40,237 nucleotides of DNA from Arthrobacter sp. ISL-65 (GCF_018613795.1 NZ_JAGGPN010000004.1:1-40237), one strand, 5' to 3'; shown: positions 1-8,703, numbered from the stretch's first letter. Notes: generated by a model not told the origin, from the sequence alone. Numbers and translations: made by a program.

Positions 1-27
1 ACAGGCCTGCCAATCCCGGGCACCAAA

Positions 28-266
28 ACCCTCCCTCACATCCCGCAGCCGTTTCACCGACGCTCCCTCACCTCCTGCAGCTTTCCCCCAACCCTTCCGC
101 AGCTCCTGCCGCCTTTCGTCAACGCTCCGGCAGTCCCCCGCCAACGGTGAGTAAGCGTACGGGTCGAGGCGACGGGACGTGAGGAAGCGTCCGGGTTGAG
201 GCGACGGGATGTGAGGAAGCGTCGGGGTTGACGCGACGGGATGTGAGGGAAGATCCGGCTGGAAGG
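28..266. repeat. Array of degenerate 31-32 bp repeats in two orientations (locus 1)
   Basis: About four 31 bp units run in plus orientation (28-58, 59-89, 90-120, 121-146), of the form GACGCTCCCTCACCTCCTGC followed by a pyrimidine-rich spacer. The orientation then flips, and three 32 bp units follow (171-202, 203-234, 235-266). The first two of these carry GACGTGAGGAAGCGTC or GATGTGAGGAAGCGTC; the third is degenerate. The same core in the opposite orientation forms the tandem array at 19681-19826. The core begins with GACG and ends with CGTC, so its ends are inverted. No gene overlaps it credibly; the ORF readable through it on the minus strand is only a translation of the repeats. Confidence 0.85.
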
Positions 267-382
267 CGCCCAAACCTGCGGGAGGATCCGGTCCGGAGGC
301 CGCATTGGGCTGGAAATCCTTGAAATACCGGTGATTTAGGTCAAAAAGTCGCGGAAACACGCGGAATTTATCCCCCTCATGG

Positions 383-418
383 GTGCAAGCTGGTAAGTTT
401 TCGAACAGTGGCTTGCAC
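383..418. promoter_or_regulatory. Inverted repeat upstream of the HU gene
   Basis: GTGCAAGC (383-390) and GCTTGCAC (411-418) form perfect 8 bp arms around 20 bases, ending 48 bases before the HU start codon. This could be an operator or a hairpin in the 5' leader of the HU mRNA. No clear -35/-10 pair can be placed beside it, so the role is open. Confidence 0.35.
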
Positions 419-466
419 GCACGCCGCATGCAGGCTCAAGAATCAAGAGCGTCCAGGAGGACATAC

Positions 467-751
467 ATGGCTAAGAACCGTAGTGAACTTGTTGCAGAGG
501 TAGCAGGCAAGGCCGGCACCAGCCAGGCAGCCGTCAACTCCGTGCTCGATGCACTGTTCGAGGTTTTCGAATCTTCTGTCGCCTCCGGCGAGAAGATCAC
601 CATCCCGGGCTGGCTCGCAGTTGAGCGCACCGACCGCGCAGCCCGCACTGGCCGCAACCCGCAGACCGGCGAGACCATCCAGATTGCAGCCGGCCACAGC
701 GTCAAGTTGACCGCTGGCTCCAAGCTGAAGGCCGCTGTCTCCAAGAAGTAG
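467..751 (+). CDS. hup: HU family DNA-binding protein
   Basis: 94-residue histone-like nucleoid protein that bends and compacts DNA as a dimer. The start MAKNRSELVAEVA is chosen because AGGAGG (455-460) lies six bases before this ATG; an upstream in-frame GTG would add 28 residues unlike HU. The helical N-terminal half is followed by the beta-arm segment with ERTDRAARTGRNPQTGE, the conserved DNA-gripping region with its RNPQTG signature. The protein ends in a short basic AVSKK and lacks the long Lys/Ala-rich tail of mycobacterial HupB, as is usual in Arthrobacter relatives. It stands alone, with a leader containing an inverted repeat and a strong terminator behind it. Confidence 0.95.
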   Translation: MAKNRSELVAEVAGKAGTSQAAVNSVLDALFEVFESSVASGEKITIPGWLAVERTDRAARTGRNPQTGETIQIAAGHSVKLTAGSKLKAAVSKK

Positions 752-765
752 TCTTTTCGCAGCTC

Positions 766-807
766 AAGAGGAGCGGCAACCCACGGGGTTGCCGCTCCTC
801 TTGCTTT
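766..807 (+). terminator. Rho-independent terminator after HU gene
   Basis: A perfect 17 bp stem (766-782 with 786-802) closes a three-base loop ACG and is followed by GCTTTT. It starts 14 bases after the HU stop codon. Confidence 0.88.
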
Positions 808-869
808 TAACCCTCGCTTGGCCGAACCTCCGATTCGCCGCCGTGGCGACGGTAGCGGACAATGGATAG

Positions 870-3032
870 GTGCCTTCAGCAGCAAAACCCCTTACTCCGC
901 AACCCGCGCCCGATTCGGGCACCCGGGCCACTGACGCTGCCTTCGGCATTCAGCGGGCCTGGCAGCTGGCCGGGCTCGGGGCCCTCTTCCTGGGGCTGGT
1001 GGCCGCGCTGCTGTTCTCCGGCGCGGCAGCCGCCCGTGAAGTTTCAGACCCCGGCGCGCTGGTACGTTGGGGGCTGCCTGTCAGCAAGGCCATCCACAAC
1101 GTTTCCCTGGCCGGAGTAATCGGCGGGCTCATCTTTGCCGCAGGAATCCTGCCGCACAAGCTCGGTGGTGCGCGGTCGAAAGACAATGACGCACCCGAGC
1201 ACCCGGCCTTTACCAGTGCCCTTGCCATCGCGGCTGCCGCGGGCGTGGCGTGGACGCTGTCCGCTATCGCAGTGCTGGTGCTGACGTACTCCGACGTGGC
1301 GGGGCAGGGCATCTCGGGGGATGCCGAATTCACCCGTGCCCTCGTGTACTACATGACGGACATCGAAACCGGGCGAGCCTGGCTGGCCGTGACGATCATC
1401 GCCGCCGTAGTGACAACCGCCCTCTTCGGGGTGCGATCGCTGACCGGCCTGGCGTTTACGTTGCTGCTGGCACTGATCGGCCTGGTTCCCACAGCCCTGA
1501 TCGGCCACTCCGCCAGCTCCAACGACCACGAGGGTGCCATCAACTCGCTGGGCCTGCACCTGGTGGGGGTCAGCGTCTGGGTGGGCGGCATCATCCTGCT
1601 GGCCCTGCTCTCCGGCATCCTCGCCCCGCGCAACCAGGCCCGCAGCGGCCAGGTGTCCCGGCCGGGAGGCGACGACATCACCGAACCGGTCCTGCGGCGG
1701 TTCTCCTCGCTCGCAGGTTTCGCATTTGCGCTGGTCTTCGCGTCGGGTGTCGTCAACGCCAGCATCCGGGTGACCAGCTGGGGTGACCTCTTCGGCTCGG
1801 CCTACGGCCAGCTGATCCTCGCGAAGTCCGCCGCCACACTGGTACTGGGCGGAATCGGCTTCATGCACCGGCAGTGGGTCATCCCGCAGCTGGGGCGTGC
1901 AGGAGCGGCCATGTCTGCGCGGCGCGTGCTCTGGCAGCTGATTCTCATGGAACTCCTCATCATGGGCGCCACGTCCGGCATCGCCGTCGCCCTGGGCCGC
2001 TCAGCGCCGCCGGAACCCACGTCGTACGCCCCGGACGCCTCACCGGCATTCATCCTCTCCGGCTATGAACTGCCCCCTGAGCTGACGCCGCAGCGCTGGC
2101 TCACAGAGTGGCGTTTGGACTGGCTCTGGATTGCCGTGGCGGTCTTCGGGCTGGTGTCCTACCTCCTGGGCGTGGCCAAGGTCCGCGCACGCGGGGACAA
2201 GTGGTCCTGGTTCCGCACCGCAAACTGGATCATCGGCCTGCTGGTGCTGACCTACATCACGTCGGGACCGCCGTCGGTATACGGCCGCGTACTGTTCTCC
2301 GCGCACATGGTGGACCACATGGCCCTCACCATGGTGGCTCCGATCTTCCTGGTGCTCGGCGCCCCTGTGACGCTTGCGCTCCGGGCCCTTCCGGCACGGA
2401 GGGACGGGTCCCGCGGCCTCCGGGAATGGCTCCTGCTGTTCGTCCACTCGAAGTTCTCGCAGGTGGTCACCCATCCGTTGTTCGCCGCCGCGAACTTCGC
2501 GGGCTCCATCGTGCTGTTCTACTACTCGGACGCCTTCAGCCTGGCGATGCGGGAGCACGTGGGCCACGAGCTGATGAACCTGCACTTTGCGCTGACGGGC
2601 TACATCTTCGTACTCAGCATGATCGGCACAGACCCGCTGCCGCGCCGCGCGCCGTACCCGCTGCGTCTGCTGCTCCTGCTGGCCACCATGGGCTTCCACG
2701 CCTTCTTCGGCGTGGCCATCATGGGCGGCACCAACCTGCTGGCCGCCGACTACTTCGGCAACCTCGGCCGCAGCTGGGGAGGTTCGGCCCTCCTGGACCA
2801 GCAAATGGGCGGCGCCGTGGCCTGGGGCATCGGCGAAATTCCCACCGTGCTGGTGGCGATCGGCGTCGCCATCATGTGGTCCCGATCAGATGAACGCGAA
2901 ACCCGGCGCACCGACCGGGCGGCGGACAGGAATAACGACGCCGATCTCACCGCTTACAACGATATGTTTGCCAAATTGGCTGAACGCGACGCCAAGCTGG
3001 CTGAACGCAACTCAAAGCTGGAAGGACGCTGA
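870..3032 (+). CDS. Fused CopD / cytochrome c oxidase assembly protein CtaG
   Basis: 720-residue polytopic membrane protein with a GTG start (MPSAAKPLTPQ). The N-terminal half has many membrane helices and a CopD-type segment (around residues 270-345: LRRFSSLAGFAFALVFASGV, then a helix ending HRQWVIPQL), the family linked to copper import. The C-terminal half (about residues 400-670) matches the caa3-type CtaG family: HMVDHM near residue 478, further His residues in the following helices, and the conserved GEIPT segment near residue 651. Known CtaG proteins help deliver copper to cytochrome oxidase, and this CopD-CtaG fusion is typical of actinobacteria. The tail carries a repeated KLAER motif. 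Its stop TGA shares one base with the next ATG, so the two genes are translationally coupled. Confidence 0.92.
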   Translation: MPSAAKPLTPQPAPDSGTRATDAAFGIQRAWQLAGLGALFLGLVAALLFSGAAAAREVSDPGALVRWGLPVSKAIHNVSLAGVIGGLIFAAGILPHKLGGARSKDNDAPEHPAFTSALAIAAAAGVAWTLSAIAVLVLTYSDVAGQGISGDAEFTRALVYYMTDIETGRAWLAVTIIAAVVTTALFGVRSLTGLAFTLLLALIGLVPTALIGHSASSNDHEGAINSLGLHLVGVSVWVGGIILLALLSGILAPRNQARSGQVSRPGGDDITEPVLRRFSSLAGFAFALVFASGVVNASIRVTSWGDLFGSAYGQLILAKSAATLVLGGIGFMHRQWVIPQLGRAGAAMSARRVLWQLILMELLIMGATSGIAVALGRSAPPEPTSYAPDASPAFILSGYELPPELTPQRWLTEWRLDWLWIAVAVFGLVSYLLGVAKVRARGDKWSWFRTANWIIGLLVLTYITSGPPSVYGRVLFSAHMVDHMALTMVAPIFLVLGAPVTLALRALPARRDGSRGLREWLLLFVHSKFSQVVTHPLFAAANFAGSIVLFYYSDAFSLAMREHVGHELMNLHFALTGYIFVLSMIGTDPLPRRAPYPLRLLLLLATMGFHAFFGVAIMGGTNLLAADYFGNLGRSWGGSALLDQQMGGAVAWGIGEIPTVLVAIGVAIMWSRSDERETRRTDRAADRNNDADLTAYNDMFAKLAERDAKLAERNSKLEGR

Positions 3033-5014
3033 TGAGCGAAACCGTACGCACCCACCTCCGGGTCCGCGCCTCTGAACTGGTGGGCCGCAACTGGCTGAAC
3101 ACCGGCGGCAAGTCTTTGGACCTGGAAGCCCTGCGCGGCAAGATCGTGCTCCTGGACTTCTGGACCTTCTGCTGCATCAACTGCCTGCACGTGCTGGACG
3201 AGCTCCGGCCGCTGGAGGAAAAGTACTCCGACGTCCTGGTCACAGTGGGCGTGCACTCCCCGAAGTTCGAGCACGAGGCCGATCCTGTGGCGCTGGCCGC
3301 CGCCGTGGAGCGCTACGAGATCCACCACCCGGTCCTGGACGACCCCGAGCTGGAAACCTGGAAGGCCTACACAGCGCGCGCCTGGCCCACACTGGTGGTC
3401 ATTGACCCCGAGGGCTACATCGTGGCGCACCTATCGGGCGAAGGCCACGCCGACGGCCTGGGCGTGCTCATTCCCGAGCTGATCGCCGAGCACGAGGCCC
3501 GTGGCACCCTGCACCGCGGCAACGGCCCCTACGTGGCTCCGGAGCCGACGTCGGGTACCCTTCGCTTCCCGGGCAAGGCCCTCTACCTTCCGGCCGGCCG
3601 GGGTTCCGCGCACGACGCCGGTGCTGCCGCCGGCACCGCTGACGCCGGCACCTGGCTGGTCACCGATACCGGCCACCACCGCGTTCTGGAGCTCGGCACC
3701 GACTTCCACACCGTGCTGAACACGTACGGTTCCGGGGAGAAGGGCCACGCCGACGGCGCCGCCGACACCGCCCGGTTCAACGAACCGCAGGGTCTTGTCC
3801 TGCTGCCGGTAGACGTGGCAGCGAAGACGGGCTACGACGTCGTAATTGCCGACTCCGTCAACCACCGCCTGCGGGGACTGTCGCTCGCTGACGGAACCGT
3901 CACCACGCTCGTTGGAAGCGGCGTGCAGCGGCTCCTCGAGACCGGGCCCGCCCGCGTGGACGAGGACGCGGCAGGCTTCACCGGACGCCTGGGAGACCAC
4001 CCCCTGGACGTGGCCCTCAGCTCGCCGTGGGACGTCGTCTGGTCCGGCAAGCTGAACGCCGTGGTGATCGCCATGGCCGGTGTGCACCAGATCTTCAGCT
4101 ACGAGCCGCTCACCGGGGACGTCTCGATCGTCGCCGGCAATGGACTGGAAGGCCTGCTGGACGGGCCCGCCCACGAGGCCTGGTTCGCGCAGCCCTCAGG
4201 TGTGGCCGAGGACGCCGACGGAAACATCTGGGTGGCCGACTCTGAGACCTCAGCCCTGCGCAAGCTGGTGATCGACGACGACGGAACCGTCACCGTTGAA
4301 TCGGCAGTGGGCAAGGGTCTCTTCGACTTCGGCTTCCGCGACGGCGGGGCGTCCGAGGCGCGCCTGCAGCACCCCCTGGGCGTCACCGTGCTGCCGGACG
4401 GTTCCGTGGCGATCGCCGACACCTACAACGGTGCGGTGCGCCGCTACGACCCGGCCGCCGGCACCGTGTCCACGCTGGCGCGGGGCCTGGCCGAGCCGTC
4501 CGACGTGATCGTCGACCACACCCAGGTGGCGGGCTCCGAGCCGCTGCTGGTGGTGGTCGAGGCGAACAAGCACCAGCTCGTGTACGTACCCATCCCCAAG
4601 GAAGCGCAGCAGGTGGACGAGGGCGCCTCACAGACGCACCGGCCCAAGAGCCCTGTGGCGCCCGGCCTGCTGGAGCTCACGGTCCGCTTCACGGCGCCCA
4701 CCGGCCAGAAGCTCGATGACCGCTGGGGCGACCCCACCCAGCTGAAGATCTCCTCCACCCCGCCGGAGCTGCTCGTGTCCGGCGGCGGGACCTCCGTGGG
4801 CCTGCTCCGCACTCTCGAGCTGGCCTCCGACGTTCCAGAGGGCGTGCTGCACATTACGGCCCGCGCTGCCGCCTGCGACGGCCCGGAAACCGAGGACGGC
4901 GAGATCCCGGACCACGCGGCCTGCCACCTCTACCAGCAGGACTGGGGCATCCCGGTGGTGCTGCAGGCCGACGGCGACACCGACCTGGTGCTGGACCTGC
5001 GCGGCATGGACTAA
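3032..5014 (+). CDS. Thioredoxin-like / NHL-repeat protein, NHLRC2-like
   Basis: 660-residue, probably cytosolic protein without signal peptide. Residues about 15-165 form a thioredoxin fold with FWTFCCINC; the CxxC pair is Cys48-Cys51, preceded by an extra Cys47. The cis-Pro region is AWPTLVVIDPEG. Residues about 175-530 hold repeated blades such as ARFNEPQGLVLLP, AWFAQPSGVAEDADGNIWVAD and RLQHPLGVTVLPDGSVAIAD, the NHL beta-propeller signature. A C-terminal beta domain follows (530-660). Order and motifs match animal NHLRC2, including the unusual CCINC site. The start overlaps the upstream copD-ctaG stop by one base, suggesting a joint role in thiol or copper chemistry of oxidase assembly; that link is inference. 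Biochemical function is not established. Confidence 0.9.
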   Translation: MSETVRTHLRVRASELVGRNWLNTGGKSLDLEALRGKIVLLDFWTFCCINCLHVLDELRPLEEKYSDVLVTVGVHSPKFEHEADPVALAAAVERYEIHHPVLDDPELETWKAYTARAWPTLVVIDPEGYIVAHLSGEGHADGLGVLIPELIAEHEARGTLHRGNGPYVAPEPTSGTLRFPGKALYLPAGRGSAHDAGAAAGTADAGTWLVTDTGHHRVLELGTDFHTVLNTYGSGEKGHADGAADTARFNEPQGLVLLPVDVAAKTGYDVVIADSVNHRLRGLSLADGTVTTLVGSGVQRLLETGPARVDEDAAGFTGRLGDHPLDVALSSPWDVVWSGKLNAVVIAMAGVHQIFSYEPLTGDVSIVAGNGLEGLLDGPAHEAWFAQPSGVAEDADGNIWVADSETSALRKLVIDDDGTVTVESAVGKGLFDFGFRDGGASEARLQHPLGVTVLPDGSVAIADTYNGAVRRYDPAAGTVSTLARGLAEPSDVIVDHTQVAGSEPLLVVVEANKHQLVYVPIPKEAQQVDEGASQTHRPKSPVAPGLLELTVRFTAPTGQKLDDRWGDPTQLKISSTPPELLVSGGGTSVGLLRTLELASDVPEGVLHITARAAACDGPETEDGEIPDHAACHLYQQDWGIPVVLQADGDTDLVLDLRGMD

Positions 5015-5036
5015 GGTCCCTTGCAGCACTGACTGA

Positions 5037-5079
5037 AGTGGCCCGGTTTCCCGCCCTCGCGGCGCGGAACCGGGCCACT
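5037..5079 (+). terminator. Probable terminator after the NHL-thioredoxin gene
   Basis: AGTGGCCCGGTT (5037-5048) pairs with AACCGGGCCACT (5068-5079), extended by CC/GG past a bulged T. It begins 23 bases after the stop codon. The following sequence GCCGTTTGTG has only a weak T run. Confidence 0.65.
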
Positions 5080-5125
5080 GCCGTTTGTGGGGGGGCAAAG
5101 CTGGGCCAGCCCGGCAGCGCCGTAA

Positions 5126-5690
5126 GCGGGCCGGTTGTCCACATGGCCGAGATTCTGCCTGCCGTGCGTGGGCTCCTCGCCGTTCCCGGCGCCGATCCCG
5201 AGTTGGTGGCGGCCGGACATTCCCGTGGGCTCCTGACCTGTGTGTCCGCTGCTCCGCGATTCAAACTATGGCAGCTCCGTCCAGCGCCGCAGCCTCACAA
5301 CTGGCACAGCAACGGTCGTGCACTTGATGGGTGTGTCAGCCATCGTCTTGCCCTCACACAACCCAAGCGCCATGGAACCATCGCCGCGCTGCCGGATGTT
5401 CTGCTCCAAGCGCTGCTCTGCCTGCCCTCGGTGGAATCCCTGGTGATGGTGGAGTGCGCCTACAACCGAGGAGACATTGACCCCGCCTTTCTTACGTGGA
5501 CACCTGACTCGCAACCGGTGCGGGAAAGCGCGGGACGTTCTGGCAAGAGTGGAACGTGGCGCCGATTCGCTGCTGGAGACGCTGGCCCGGGTTCTGTTCC
5601 GCGAAGCGGGGATAGCAACTGCAACCCAGGTGTGTGGCTCGACGGGATCGGGACGGTGGACTTCGAATCCGGCGTCAAAGTTGGGCCGGT
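5126..5690 (+). pseudogene. Decayed AbiEi-like / DUF559-domain gene
   Basis: Conceptual translation in one frame gives RGLLAVPGADPELVAAGHSR, then GLLTCVSAA, LPDVLLQALLCLP and MVECAYNRGDI. This is the course of the large actinobacterial family with an AbiEi-type N-terminus and a DUF559/Vsr-like nuclease C-terminus. Near 5475 the match moves to the next frame (FLRGHLTRNRCGKARDVLAR, then VERGADSLLETLARVLFREA). Near 5630 it returns to the first frame (VWLDGIGTVDFESG). Homology then stops before the catalytic C-terminal part, and the usual N-terminal helix-turn-helix is also missing. Two frame changes plus loss of both ends mark a dead gene. It lies between the terminator at 5037 and the convergent gene ending at 5716. 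The family assignment is from memory of its motifs. Confidence 0.75.
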
Positions 5691-5715
5691 CCGGCTCAGC
5701 GACCTGAGGGGGCTC

Positions 5716-6708
5716 CTAGAAGGTGAGAAGCGGCGTGACCTTGATGGTGTCGCCGTCGATGTCCAGACGCGTCGTGAAGCTGAAATCGTGCTGCACGTCC
5801 AGGGGCGAGACGGCCCCGCTGAACAGGTCGATCTGCTGGGCAGTGAGCTTTGCCTTGCCGTCCAGCGGCGCCACCACCCACTTGCCGTCAAATGGCTCGA
5901 TGGTGATCTTTGGGTACTCGGTGATGCTCCACTTGATGGTCCCGAGCACCACGCGGTTGTTGGTGACGTGGTAGAACGGGCAGTCGGGCTGGAGCCGTTG
6001 CTGCTGGCCGGCTTCGGCCGCGCACTTGTCGAGGAATTCCTTGACCCGTGCGGACACCGCCTGGTTCAGCTCGTCCGTGGCATGCGTGAGCAGGTTAAGC
6101 GGGGCGGCGGGAGCCTCCCGTCCGGAGACCGTGGCCCGCGTGGGCGGGGCGGCGAAGTATTGGCCGTTGAGGGACGCCTCGTACTCGCCCGGATAGAACA
6201 CCGCGAAGCTGTTGTGGCCGCCGGGCATGTTCACCGGCACGCCGTTGAACGTTGCCTCACTGGAGTTCACCACCGTCACGTCAACGGTGGGCAGCGTGGT
6301 CGGCACGAAGGACCACTTGTGGAAGAACAGCCATTCTGTGCCGGTGCTCTCCAGCAGGAACTCGGTGTGCAGCTGGCTGCCGTCGATGGTGTAGTCCATC
6401 GGCACCATCACCCGGTTGCCGCCGCGTCCTACTGCGGCGCCGAGCTTCACGTTCGTGATGCGCGAGGCCGACGTCTGCAGCGCCGTGCCGTCGAGCATGG
6501 CGGGGTCGGCGTCCGGCACCGACGCACGGAGCAGGCCCAGTGCCCGCTCGCCTTCGCCGTGCTGCAGGGCCTCCAGGTATTCGCGCACGGGTTGCTGCGG
6601 ACTGGCCACCGAGGAGTTGACCAGGTTGACCGAAACGATGGCGCCAACGATGGCAAGCATGAGGCCCAGCAGCCATCCGGCCGCCGTCTTCACCAACGCT
6701 TGACTCAT
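5716..6708 (-). CDS. Membrane-anchored protein of unknown function
   Basis: 330 residues from ATG at 6708 (MSQALVKTAAGW); an upstream in-frame start would add 12 residues without an evident ribosome site. A single hydrophobic segment (about residues 10-31) anchors the N-terminus; the rest is likely extracytoplasmic. Residues about 36-140 (REYLEALQHGEGERALGLLR and on) resemble the DUF4878/NTF2-like lumazine-binding type of fold seen in secreted actinobacterial proteins. A second beta-rich part (150-330) contains two Cys in DKCAAEAG and QPDCPFYHV that may pair. I do not recognise a named family. It is followed by the decayed gene on the opposite strand and preceded, on the same strand with a 128-base gap, by the HerA-like gene. 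It could be a surface sensor or substrate-binding protein, but nothing shows this. Confidence 0.8.
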   Translation of the reverse strand: MSQALVKTAAGWLLGLMLAIVGAIVSVNLVNSSVASPQQPVREYLEALQHGEGERALGLLRASVPDADPAMLDGTALQTSASRITNVKLGAAVGRGGNRVMVPMDYTIDGSQLHTEFLLESTGTEWLFFHKWSFVPTTLPTVDVTVVNSSEATFNGVPVNMPGGHNSFAVFYPGEYEASLNGQYFAAPPTRATVSGREAPAAPLNLLTHATDELNQAVSARVKEFLDKCAAEAGQQQRLQPDCPFYHVTNNRVVLGTIKWSITEYPKITIEPFDGKWVVAPLDGKAKLTAQQIDLFSGAVSPLDVQHDFSFTTRLDIDGDTIKVTPLLTF

Positions 6709-6836
6709 TTGCACCCACCCCACGTTACCTGCAACGCCAGGCAACTCTGGAGTAGCGGCGGTCCCCGTGACGCTCGGCCGGCGCGCGGGAACGCCCGACG
6801 GCGGGTCACAGCCGCCGTTGTCGGCGCTGCTTTCCG

Positions 6837-8549
6837 CTAGCGGCGGCGCCGGGACGAGGTGCCGAAAACGCCCCGCAGGAGTTCCCGGCCCAGCTGCGTT
6901 CCCATGGACCGGGCCATGCTTTTCAGGCCGCTGCCAAGGGCCCCGCCTAGGGCGCCGGTGATGTCCCCCATCATGCCGCCGGACTGGGGAGCCTGGCGTC
7001 TGGCCGGGGGCAGGGAAACTGGCCCGCCGCCGGCGCCACCGCTGCCAGGCTGCCTGCTGCTTGGACGGCCAAGGATCTCCTCCTCGATGCGGCGGGCTTC
7101 GTCGTCGACGGCCGTTGGGTCGGGACTGCCGGGGACGAACACCTCGGGCGAGGGCGCCGGCGGCTGCCCGGCTGCCGCAGCGCCGGTGGGCGCTCCGGCC
7201 TTGCCGGTCAGCTTCTCGTAGGCGGAGACGTTGTCCACCGCAGTGCCGTACTTCGCGAGCAGCGCTGACCCTGCCACGCTGCTCCGGACCAGTTCGCCGG
7301 TGCTGGGGCCCATGACGGACTCCGGTGCCCGGAGGCGGGTCAGGGCAACCGGCGTCGGTGCGCCTCTCTCGTTCATGACCGTGATGACGGCCTCGCCGAT
7401 GCCCGCGGACGTCAGGGTCTCCTCGAGGTCATAGTCGCTCACAGGAAACGTGGAGACGGTGGCCTTGAGCGCCTTCGCATCCTCCGGCGTGAAAGCCCTG
7501 AGCGCGTGCTGGACGCGGTTGGCCAGCTGCCCGAGGACGTCCGCAGGGACATCCTTCGGAGTCTGCGTGACGAAGAAGATGCCCACTCCCTTGGAGCGGA
7601 TCAGGCGGACCGTGGTGGTGATGGCTTCCAGGAAGGCCTTCGAGGCGTCATTGAAGAGCAGGTGCGCCTCGTCGAGAAAAAACACGAGCTTGGGTTTGTC
7701 GAGGTCACCGGCTTCGGGCAGGTCCTCGAACAGATCCGCGAGAAGCCACATCAGGAACGTGGAGAAAACCATCGGCTTGGTCTGCAGGGTGGGCAGCTCC
7801 AGGCAGCTGATGACGCCGCGCCCGTCCGGCGCCGTGCGGAGCAGCTCGGCGGTGTCGAACTCCGGCTCGCCGAAAAAACGCTCCATGCCCTGCGCCTCGA
7901 GAGCCACCAGCTCGCGCAGGATGACGCCGGCAGTGGCTTTGGACAGGCCGCCCAGTTCCTTGAGCGCTTCCTTGCCCTCGTCGGCGGTAAGGAACTGGAT
8001 GACGGCGCGCAGGTCCTTCAGATCCACCAGCTCGAGGTTGTTCTTGTCCGCAAAATGGAACACGAGCTGGAGGCTGGATTCCTGGGTGTCATTGAGCTCC
8101 AGGACACGGGAGAGCAGGATGGGCCCGAACGACGTGATCGTGGCGCGGACCGGGATGCCGTCACCGTCCCCGCCGAGGGCCAGGAACTCCACCGGAAACG
8201 TCTTCCCGGACCATACCTGCCCGATGCTCTCGGTCCGCTTCGCCAGCTTGTCGCTCCCGGCGGCCGCCGTGGCAAGCCCGGAAAGGTCGCCCTTAATATC
8301 TGCCAGGAACACGGGCACCCCGGCGGTCGAGAGCTGTTCCGCCATCATGTGCAGAGTTACGGTCTTGCCCGTGCCGGTGGCGCCGGCCACGAGCCCGTGC
8401 CGGTTCATCATGGACAGCGGCAGCCGGACCGGAGCGTCCTTGTGCAGTTCGCCGTCGACGATGGCGGCGCCCAGCTCGATGGTGGCACCCTCCAGGGCAT
8501 AGCCCTTTTGGATGGTGGCTACTTTATCTGCGGTGGACTTGTTGGCCAT
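6837..8549 (-). CDS. HerA-like ATPase (DUF853 family)
   Basis: 570 residues from ATG at 8549 (MANKSTADKVATIQKGYALE). The open frame extends 169 codons further upstream, but across the start region of the divergent gene, so it is rejected. Walker A GATGTGKT lies at about residues 56-63. Walker B with LVFFLDEAHLLF lies around 286-297, followed by FVTQTPKDVPADVLGQLANR, the HerA/FtsK-type sensor region. An Arg/Gly/Pro-rich low-complexity linker (about 470-530) and a basic tail SSRRRR end the protein. The family is annotated as HerA-like helicase and is common as a stand-alone gene in proteobacteria and actinobacteria; its cellular role is unknown. No NurA partner lies nearby. A TATGCT box six bases before the ATG suggests a leaderless mRNA. 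Confidence 0.9.
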   Translation of the reverse strand: MANKSTADKVATIQKGYALEGATIELGAAIVDGELHKDAPVRLPLSMMNRHGLVAGATGTGKTVTLHMMAEQLSTAGVPVFLADIKGDLSGLATAAAGSDKLAKRTESIGQVWSGKTFPVEFLALGGDGDGIPVRATITSFGPILLSRVLELNDTQESSLQLVFHFADKNNLELVDLKDLRAVIQFLTADEGKEALKELGGLSKATAGVILRELVALEAQGMERFFGEPEFDTAELLRTAPDGRGVISCLELPTLQTKPMVFSTFLMWLLADLFEDLPEAGDLDKPKLVFFLDEAHLLFNDASKAFLEAITTTVRLIRSKGVGIFFVTQTPKDVPADVLGQLANRVQHALRAFTPEDAKALKATVSTFPVSDYDLEETLTSAGIGEAVITVMNERGAPTPVALTRLRAPESVMGPSTGELVRSSVAGSALLAKYGTAVDNVSAYEKLTGKAGAPTGAAAAGQPPAPSPEVFVPGSPDPTAVDDEARRIEEEILGRPSSRQPGSGGAGGGPVSLPPARRQAPQSGGMMGDITGALGGALGSGLKSMARSMGTQLGRELLRGVFGTSSRRRR

Positions 8550-8555
8550 GCCGCC

Positions 8556-8561
8556 AGCATA
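8556..8561 (-). promoter_or_regulatory. -10 box, probable leaderless start of HerA-like gene
   Basis: Read on the minus strand, TATGCT is followed by six bases and then the ATG at 8549. This TAnnnT spacing puts transcription start at or next to the start codon. There is no Shine-Dalgarno sequence. No good -35 is visible. Confidence 0.4.
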
Positions 8562-8703
8562 GCGGCAGGCGCATGGACGGGATATGTGGACAGCGTCACC
8601 GGGCCAGAGAGAAATAACCCGGGTGCCGACGTCGTTGTTCCCAATGTGCCGGACCACCGCTGGGCCGGCAGCTGCGCAACCCCCTACGAAAGGCCGTCCT
8701 GCC

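Noticed and set aside
28..266. CRISPR array
   Set aside because: Units are contiguous without unique spacers, degenerate, and in both orientations; no cas genes nearby.
5038..6840. 600-codon open frame on the plus strand
   Set aside because: Its right half is antisense to the anchored-protein gene at 5716-6708, and its left half covers the decayed gene with a frame change; no single product makes sense.
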